Part shown: piece after piece, positions 14,176 to 17,505 of the stretch | Layout: each line of letters begins with the position of its first letter | Position numbering within the stretch: position 1 is the first letter of the stretch | Origin: JBFWMG01 sp050251715 | GTDB taxonomy: Bacteria > Desulfobacterota > Desulfovibrionia > Desulfovibrionales > Desulfovibrionaceae | Assembly: GCA_050251715.1 (NCBI GenBank) | Contig: JBFWMG010000053.1 | Span: 1-17,505 of the forward strand | DNA: 17,505 bases | Reading direction: 5' to 3' | Notes under the pieces: generated by a model | The model's input: only the letters and a program-made list of their open reading frames with translations | What the model was told of the DNA's origin: nothing | The model's database searches: none | Made by a program: the position numbers and the translations under genes

Positions 14176-14220
14176 GGCCGCCACGCCATGCCCGGTCAAT
14201 CGGGGCATGGCGCAGCGGCC
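14176..14220 (-). terminator. Long hairpin behind the gene at 14334
   Basis: Arms 14176-14193 and 14203-14220 pair at 16 of 18 positions, with a 9-nt loop. On the minus strand it lies 113 nt after the stop and is followed by TTCTC, so the T-tract is weak. It is unrelated to the repeat-family hairpins behind the neighbouring genes. Confidence 0.5.
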
Positions 14221-14333
14221 ATTATTTCCGTCTGTCTCCGTGCGCCGTTCGACGCGCGGGCGGCGGCCTGGTTCTCGCCTCCTGTGCCTCACCGCCGCCG
14301 CCAGCGGCCTGTGAAGCGCGGGAAGCGCACGGG

Positions 14334-14912
14334 CTACACCACCACGTCCACCGAACCGCTGCTGGAAGGAGCGTTTTCGCGCTTCTCGGAAGCGGTGTTG
14401 ACTTCCACCGTGTCGGCAGCCCCCCCGCCTGACGCCGCCACGCCGGATGCGGTCGTGGTCGTGTTCTTCGTGGTGGCCGAAGCAACCGTCTCAAGGGTGC
14501 TCTTCGCGGTGGCCGTCATGGTGTCGGCACCGGACTTCACCGCCGCGCTGGCCTGGGTCTCGATGTCGTCCTGCAGGCCCGACATCAGATCCTCCATGCC
14601 CGACGATACCGCGTCGGCCTTGGTGTTCCGCATGGACAAACTGGTGGCCAGAGCGTTCTTCGTCGCGGTGATGTACGACGACTCACCCTTTGTCGCGCTG
14701 ACGAAATTGTTCGCCATCATGCTCTTTTCCCCAGAATCTTCCTTTGCCTGGGCAACAATGGATGCCGCTTCCGAAGAGATCGAGACCGTGTCGCCCGCCA
14801 CTGCGCTTGTGGTCGCCGAGCTCTTGGAGTTGAGGTTTTGCATCATGTCCTGAAGACTGGTGCCGGTGGTGAACGTCGCTTGCTCGCTGCCGATGTTGTT
14901 GAACATGCTCAT
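14334..14912 (-). CDS. Putative FliA-regulated protein, paralogue A
   Basis: This encodes 192 residues from ATG 14912 (GGAGA 6 nt upstream; an ATG further up at 14957 overlaps the promoter region). It has no signal peptide, no membrane segment, no Cys and no Trp, and is very rich in Ala, Ser and Thr. The N-terminus MSMFNNIGSEQATFTTGTSLQDMMQNL is shared with the gene at 15443, as are DTVSISSEAASIVAQAKEDSGE and NFVSATKGESSYITATK. The C-terminal third is low-complexity. It ends SVDVVV. The SISSEA stretch resembles a short motif found in several flagellar-associated small proteins; this is only a resemblance. The sigma-28 promoter at 14963-14989 and the composition suggest a motility-linked, perhaps exported, protein. 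The family is not recognised. Confidence 0.8.
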   Translation of the reverse strand: MSMFNNIGSEQATFTTGTSLQDMMQNLNSKSSATTSAVAGDTVSISSEAASIVAQAKEDSGEKSMMANNFVSATKGESSYITATKNALATSLSMRNTKADAVSSGMEDLMSGLQDDIETQASAAVKSGADTMTATAKSTLETVASATTKNTTTTASGVAASGGGAADTVEVNTASEKRENAPSSSGSVDVVV

Positions 14913-14962
14913 GGAATTTCTCCATACACAATGGCCCCTGCTAGTTATAGCTGCCATCTGCT

Positions 14963-14989
14963 TGATCGGCGGAAAAATAGAACACTTTA
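14963..14989 (-). promoter_or_regulatory. Sigma-28 (FliA) type promoter, paralogue A
   Basis: On the minus strand: TAAAGTGT (14989-14982), exactly 11 nt, then GCCGATCA (14970-14963). The known enterobacterial consensus is TAAAGTTT-N11-GCCGATAA; each half matches 7 of 8. The start codon is 51 nt downstream. Confidence 0.75.
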
Positions 14990-15081
14990 GGGGGAGAATA
15001 TGGTTTTGTGAAATAATTTTATATTATGATCACAGGGCATTATTGATTCGTCAGCAATTTTGTCTGTCTTGAGACACGAGG

Positions 15082-15409
15082 GGCATGATGCCGCTGGTAG
15101 TTGGCGGGCGGGGATTGCGGCCTGTTTTCACAGCTGCCTGCCCCACATGCGAACCTGTTTCGTGACGAACAACCTCACACCTGCGGCAACATCCCAGGCG
15201 TTGCGTGCGCGTCAACAAACATTTCTTTTGCCCCTCATCGCCCCCTGGCGCACCGTCGGCGCAACCGGCCCTTGCGCATCCGCGTCTTCCGAACCAACGG
15301 CACGCGCCCATCCCCCCGCCACCTCCCCAACCAAAAAGTTGTGAGGATGGGGTCCGGGGAAGGAACTTTTTCAAAAGTTCCTTCCCCGGCCGCCGGAGGC
15401 ATTGTCGTT
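15082..15409 (-). repeat. ~330-bp direct repeat, copy A
   Basis: This is nearly identical, with scattered substitutions, to 16357-16686. On the minus strand it begins with the hairpin (15389-15354), then CCGGACCCCATCCTC and GGTTGGGGAGG, and ends near GCCAACTACCAGC. The core from about 15160 to 15409 is the best conserved. Confidence 0.92.
15354..15389 (-). terminator. 17-bp hairpin behind paralogue B (element E2)
   Basis: A perfect 17-bp stem (15354-15370/15373-15389) with CCGGGGAAGGAACTTTT arms lies 53 nt after the stop at 15443. The A/T-rich tip gives an internal U-run; there is no T-tract after the stem. Confidence 0.6.
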
Positions 15410-15442
15410 AACTGTGTGCGGTGCGCGGTACGTGGGCGGTGG

Positions 15443-16168
15443 CTACACCACCACGTCCACCGACGCGCCCTTGGCAAGCGGGGTTATGTTCTGCTGCATG
15501 GCTGGTGGGGTTTCGGCTTGTGCGGTGGCTGCCTCTTCCGTAGCGGCAACGCTGGCGGCCTGGATATGTTGGGTTTCACCGGTTGGGGCCGGGGTTGCGT
15601 TCGCATTGGCGGATGTGGGCTTGGCGGCGGGGGGGGCGTCCATGGGCTGGCCAGCGGCGTCCGTGGGCTGGGTGGCCTCTTCCGCCGCTTGTTCGATGTC
15701 GGCCTTGGCCTTGTCGAGCGTCTCGCTCGATGCCTCGGCGATCTTGCTGTTCATTTCGCGCTTGGCGGCCATCTGTGCTTCGATGGCGCCCTTAACGGCT
15801 TCGACGTACTTGTTGCCGCTGTCCTGTTGCATTGTCGCCATGACGGTTTCCATCATCGAGGCGATTGCGTTGTCCTTCTGGTTCGAGAGGGTCATGTTGA
15901 TGGTGAAGTTTTTCTTTGCCGCTGCAATATATTCTGATTCCTCGGATCCGGCACTGACGAAATTGCCCGCCAGGATGCTGGTCTCACCGGAATTGTTTTG
16001 GGCGTTGGCCACAATGGCCGCAGCCTCCGAAGAGATGGCGACCGCATCCCGCGCCACGGCATCGGGGGCAGCCGTGCTTGTGGTCAGCGAGTTGCGCAGC
16101 ATTTCCTGGACGCTGGCGCCCAGTGTGAACGTGCTTTGTTCGTTGGAGATGGTATTGAATATGCTCAT
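15443..16168 (-). CDS. Putative FliA-regulated protein, paralogue B
   Basis: This encodes 241 residues from ATG 16168 (weak AGAGAA upstream). Its first ~115 residues align with the gene at 14334: MSIFNTISNEQSTFTLGASVQEML, then DAVAISSEAAAIVANAQNNSGE, NFVSAGSEESEYIAAAKKN, and a helical region. It then has a longer Ala/Glu/Pro-rich tail (AEEATQPTDAAGQPMDAPPAAKP) and ends ASVDVVV like its paralogue. No Cys, no Trp, no signal peptide, no transmembrane helix. It has a sigma-28 type promoter at 16220-16247. The helical middle part (about 100-165) may form coiled coils. It is probably made late with flagellar genes; whether it is exported or acts inside the cell is unknown. Confidence 0.82.
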   Translation of the reverse strand: MSIFNTISNEQSTFTLGASVQEMLRNSLTTSTAAPDAVARDAVAISSEAAAIVANAQNNSGETSILAGNFVSAGSEESEYIAAAKKNFTINMTLSNQKDNAIASMMETVMATMQQDSGNKYVEAVKGAIEAQMAAKREMNSKIAEASSETLDKAKADIEQAAEEATQPTDAAGQPMDAPPAAKPTSANANATPAPTGETQHIQAASVAATEEAATAQAETPPAMQQNITPLAKGASVDVVV

Positions 16169-16219
16169 GGCGTTTCTCTGCGTTATTGAAACGTGTCGGT
16201 ATCCCGCTATCGTTACTAT

Positions 16220-16247
16220 TGATCGGCAAATAAATACGGAAGCTTTA
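16220..16247 (-). promoter_or_regulatory. Sigma-28 (FliA) type promoter, paralogue B
   Basis: On the minus strand: TAAAGCTT (16247-16240), 12 nt, then GCCGATCA (16227-16220). Each half matches the known consensus at 7 of 8 positions; the spacer is one longer than optimal. The start codon is 52 nt downstream, as for paralogue A. CTCCCCC directly upstream of the -35 is also shared. Confidence 0.7.
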
Positions 16248-16356
16248 GGGGGAGAATGCCGCGTGCGTTAAATTAATTGCTCATGCTCGTTGCTTAGTGA
16301 AATTTATTGAAAAACATTCTGGATGGGGCAAGGCATGTCCGGGAGGCAAAAGGGGC

Positions 16357-16686
16357 GGCATAATGCGGCTGGTAGTTGGCGGGCGGGGATTGCGGCCTGT
16401 TTTTCACGGTTGCCCGCCCCACATGCGGCGCTTTTCCGTGACGAACAACCTCACACCTGCGGCAACATCCCAGGCGATGCGTGCGCGTCAACAAACATTT
16501 CTTTTGCCCCTCATCGCCCCCTGGCGCACCGTCGGCGCAACCGTCCTATGCGCAACCGCGTCTTCCGAACCAACGGCACGCGCCCATCCCCCCGCCACCT
16601 CCCCAACCAAAAAGTTTTGAGGATGGGGTCCGGGGAAGGAACTTTTTCAAAAGTTCCTTCCCCGGCCGCCGGAGGCATTGCCGTTT
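16357..16686 (-). repeat. ~330-bp direct repeat, copy B
   Basis: Second copy of 15082-15409 in the same orientation, separated from it by paralogue B and its promoter. It starts (minus strand) only 4 nt after the tadA stop. Confidence 0.92.
16630..16665 (-). terminator. 17-bp hairpin behind tadA (element E3)
   Basis: A perfect 17-bp stem (16630-16646/16649-16665), identical to the hairpin at 15354-15389, lies 25 nt after the tadA stop on the minus strand. Confidence 0.65.
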
Positions 16687-16690
16687 TTTT

Positions 16691-17206
16691 CTATTTGCCG
16701 CGCCGCGCGGCGAAAAAGGCGCGCAGGGTGTCGGCGCAGGTGTCGGCGAGGATGCCGGGGACCACGGCGAAGCGGTGGTTGATGAAGTCGAGTTGGGGGC
16801 CGGGCAGGCGGGAGACCACGGCTCCGGCTTTGGGGTCGTGGGCGCCGAAGGCCACGGTGGCGATGCGGGCGTGGATGAGTGCGCCCACGCACATGAGGCA
16901 GGGTTCGAGGGTGACGACGCAGGTGCAGCCTTCGAGGCGGTAGTTCCTGATGGCGGCGGCGGCGCGTCGCAGGGCGATGATTTCGGCGTGGGCGGTGGGG
17001 TCGTGGGCGGCGATGGGGCCGTTGGCGGCGCGGGCGAGGATGGTTCCGTCCGGGCCGAGGATGAGTGCGCCCACGGGCACTTCGCCTGCTTGTTCGGCGG
17101 CGTGGGCCTGGTCCAGGGCGAGGTACATGAGATCGTCCCAGGATGCCCAGCCGGGCGGTGGCGGCGGCACGGGGGTGATTGGGGGGGCGGAGTCGGTATC
17201 GGTCAT
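16691..17206 (-). CDS. tadA: tRNA-specific adenosine deaminase TadA
   Basis: This 171-residue zinc deaminase converts A34 to inosine in the anticodon of tRNA-Arg(ACG). The active-site signature is complete: AHAEIIAL with H73 and proton-shuttling E75, and EPCLMCVGAL with zinc ligands C103 and C106. The GEVPVGALI strand near 41 is typical. It has an N-terminal proline-rich extension of about 24 residues (TPVPPPPPGW) before the usual family start. ATG 17206 has no Shine-Dalgarno sequence (CCTCCCCC precedes it); an internal ATG at the start of the core domain is an alternative. A TadA-type enzyme is favoured over cytidine/guanine deaminases by length and motif context. The end is followed at once by repeat copy B with its hairpin. 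Confidence 0.9.
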   Translation of the reverse strand: MTDTDSAPPITPVPPPPPGWASWDDLMYLALDQAHAAEQAGEVPVGALILGPDGTILARAANGPIAAHDPTAHAEIIALRRAAAAIRNYRLEGCTCVVTLEPCLMCVGALIHARIATVAFGAHDPKAGAVVSRLPGPQLDFINHRFAVVPGILADTCADTLRAFFAARRGK

Positions 17207-17212
17207 GGGGGA

Positions 17213-17241
17213 GGTATGGTGCAAAGCGCGGAGCGCGTCAA
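17213..17241 (-). promoter_or_regulatory. Possible tadA promoter (leaderless)
   Basis: On the minus strand: TTGACG (17241-17236), a 17-nt spacer, CATACC (17218-17213). The -10 is poor, but the -35 is 5 of 6. Transcription would start at or next to the A of ATG 17206. Confidence 0.35.
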
Positions 17242-17295
17242 CCGGCGGGAGGTTGTGTTGCCCGCCATGCAATCATTCACCAGCACTGTCACATT

Positions 17296-17347
17296 TCGCC
17301 AGGGGGACTCGCTCTGCCCGCCCGAATCACTCCTCCCCAGCCAGCAG
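17296..17347 (-). repeat. Single 52-bp unit, inverted relative to the left array
   Basis: Read on the minus strand it begins CTGCTGGCTGGGGAGG and ends with GCGAGTCCCCCTGGCG, matching the start and end of the units at 188-395; the middle is diverged. It is preceded by CTTCCCCAAAAA, as the left array is by TTTCCCCAAAAA. Confidence 0.6.
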
Positions 17348-17402
17348 TTTTTGGGGAAGGTGGGTGAGAGGGGAGGGGGTACGGGGGAGGGGAGAGAGGG
17401 CC

Positions 17403-17434
17403 GAAACCCCTTTTTTCGCCGAAAAAGGGGTTTC
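17403..17434 (-). terminator. Hairpin behind the gene at the right edge (element E4)
   Basis: A 13-bp stem (17403-17415/17422-17434, GAAACCCCTTTTT arms) with a 6-nt loop lies 27 nt after the stop at 17462 on the minus strand. Its core CCCCTTTTT/AAAAAGGGG is the same as the tip of the hairpin at 71-152. Confidence 0.65.
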
Positions 17435-17461
17435 CGCCCGCGCTACCCACCCCCCGTTCGT

Positions 17462-17505
17462 TTATTTCGCCGAGAGGGATCGCACGCCGCCAACCAGGAG
17501 GGTGG
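17462..17505 (-). CDS. C-terminal end of a minus-strand gene (partial)
   Basis: The minus-strand frame from the window edge reads TLLVGGVRSLSAK then TAA at 17464-17462. Most codons end in G or C. The hairpin that follows at gene-end distance supports it. The product cannot be named. Confidence 0.5.
   Translation of the reverse strand, partial: TLLVGGVRSLSAK

Larger units (their letters stand above)
13912..14333. other. Spacer between tRNA-Ser and the first sigma-28 gene
   Basis: This contains the tRNA promoter and the terminator-like hairpin of the gene at 14334. The remainder (about 13975-14175) is GC-rich with a small GGGC-AAAA-CGCCC hairpin near 14017. Open frames across it have irregular codon use and no ribosome-binding site; I call no gene. 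Confidence 0.5.
14913..15442. other. Spacer between the two paralogues
   Basis: From right to left on the minus strand: the terminator hairpin of the gene at 15443, the ~330-bp direct repeat copy A (15082-15409), an AT-rich run (about 14995-15060) and the sigma-28 promoter of paralogue A. A minus-strand frame of about 107 codons through the repeat is broken in the other copy, so it is not called a gene. Confidence 0.6.
16169..16690. other. Spacer between paralogue B and tadA
   Basis: This holds the sigma-28 promoter of paralogue B, an AT-rich run (about 16262-16320), direct repeat copy B (16357-16686) and the tadA terminator hairpin. The architecture is the same as in the spacer at 14913-15442. 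No gene is seen. Confidence 0.6.

Noticed and set aside
13960..14292. 110-codon minus-strand frame between tRNA-Ser and paralogue A
   Set aside because: It crosses the tRNA promoter and the hairpin at 14176-14220, lacks a ribosome-binding site and shows no family features.
15051..15374. 107-codon minus-strand frame inside repeat copy A
   Set aside because: The corresponding frame in copy B diverges and breaks; the sequence is better explained as a non-coding repeat.

Overview
The window looks like chromosomal DNA of a GC-rich, motile deltaproteobacterium, most likely a Desulfovibrio-type (Desulfovibrionaceae) organism. Third codon positions are strongly G/C. The gene order HAD phosphatase - yggT - divIVA - DUF167 - DUF465 - ilvB - ilvN - ilvC and several lineage-type hypothetical proteins fit that group. 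This placement is inference from content and recollection, not from a search.

Layout. The left edge holds the last 14 codons of a + strand gene, then a 37-bp hairpin and four 52-bp tandem units. Next come an exported protein of unknown function (676-1587), a compact multi-hairpin element (1670-1778) and tatA on the minus strand with its own promoter and terminator. Two unrecognised proteins follow (2248-2799, Cys-rich with a DGxxx pentapeptide repeat; 2870-3817), the second overlapping a HAD phosphatase by ATGA. From 4699 to 8329 there is a tight operon: yggT, divIVA, DUF167, DUF465, ilvB, ilvN. ilvC follows after a 500-bp gap containing three near-identical 121-bp tandem repeats, and ends in a textbook terminator. 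IlvB, IlvN and IlvC together carry out the first two steps of branched-chain amino acid synthesis.

From 10052 to 13736 lie an anchored FecR-domain protein, a Sel1-repeat protein, an orphan periplasmic solute-binding-like protein, a one-TM protein and a 4-oxalocrotonate-type tautomerase. A minus-strand tRNA-Ser(CGA) follows with a clear promoter.

The most interesting part is 14334-16690. Two paralogous, Cys- and Trp-free, Ala/Ser/Thr-rich proteins of unknown function lie on the minus strand. Each has a near-consensus sigma-28 (FliA) flagellar-class promoter about 50 bp upstream, a shared N-terminal region and an identical SVDVVV C-terminus. They alternate with two copies of a ~330-bp direct repeat. 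These repeats, plus the elements at both window edges, belong to one dispersed family. Every copy sits 25-55 nt behind a stop codon, in the direction of transcription, and starts with a strong hairpin. tadA and the last codons of another minus-strand gene close the window.
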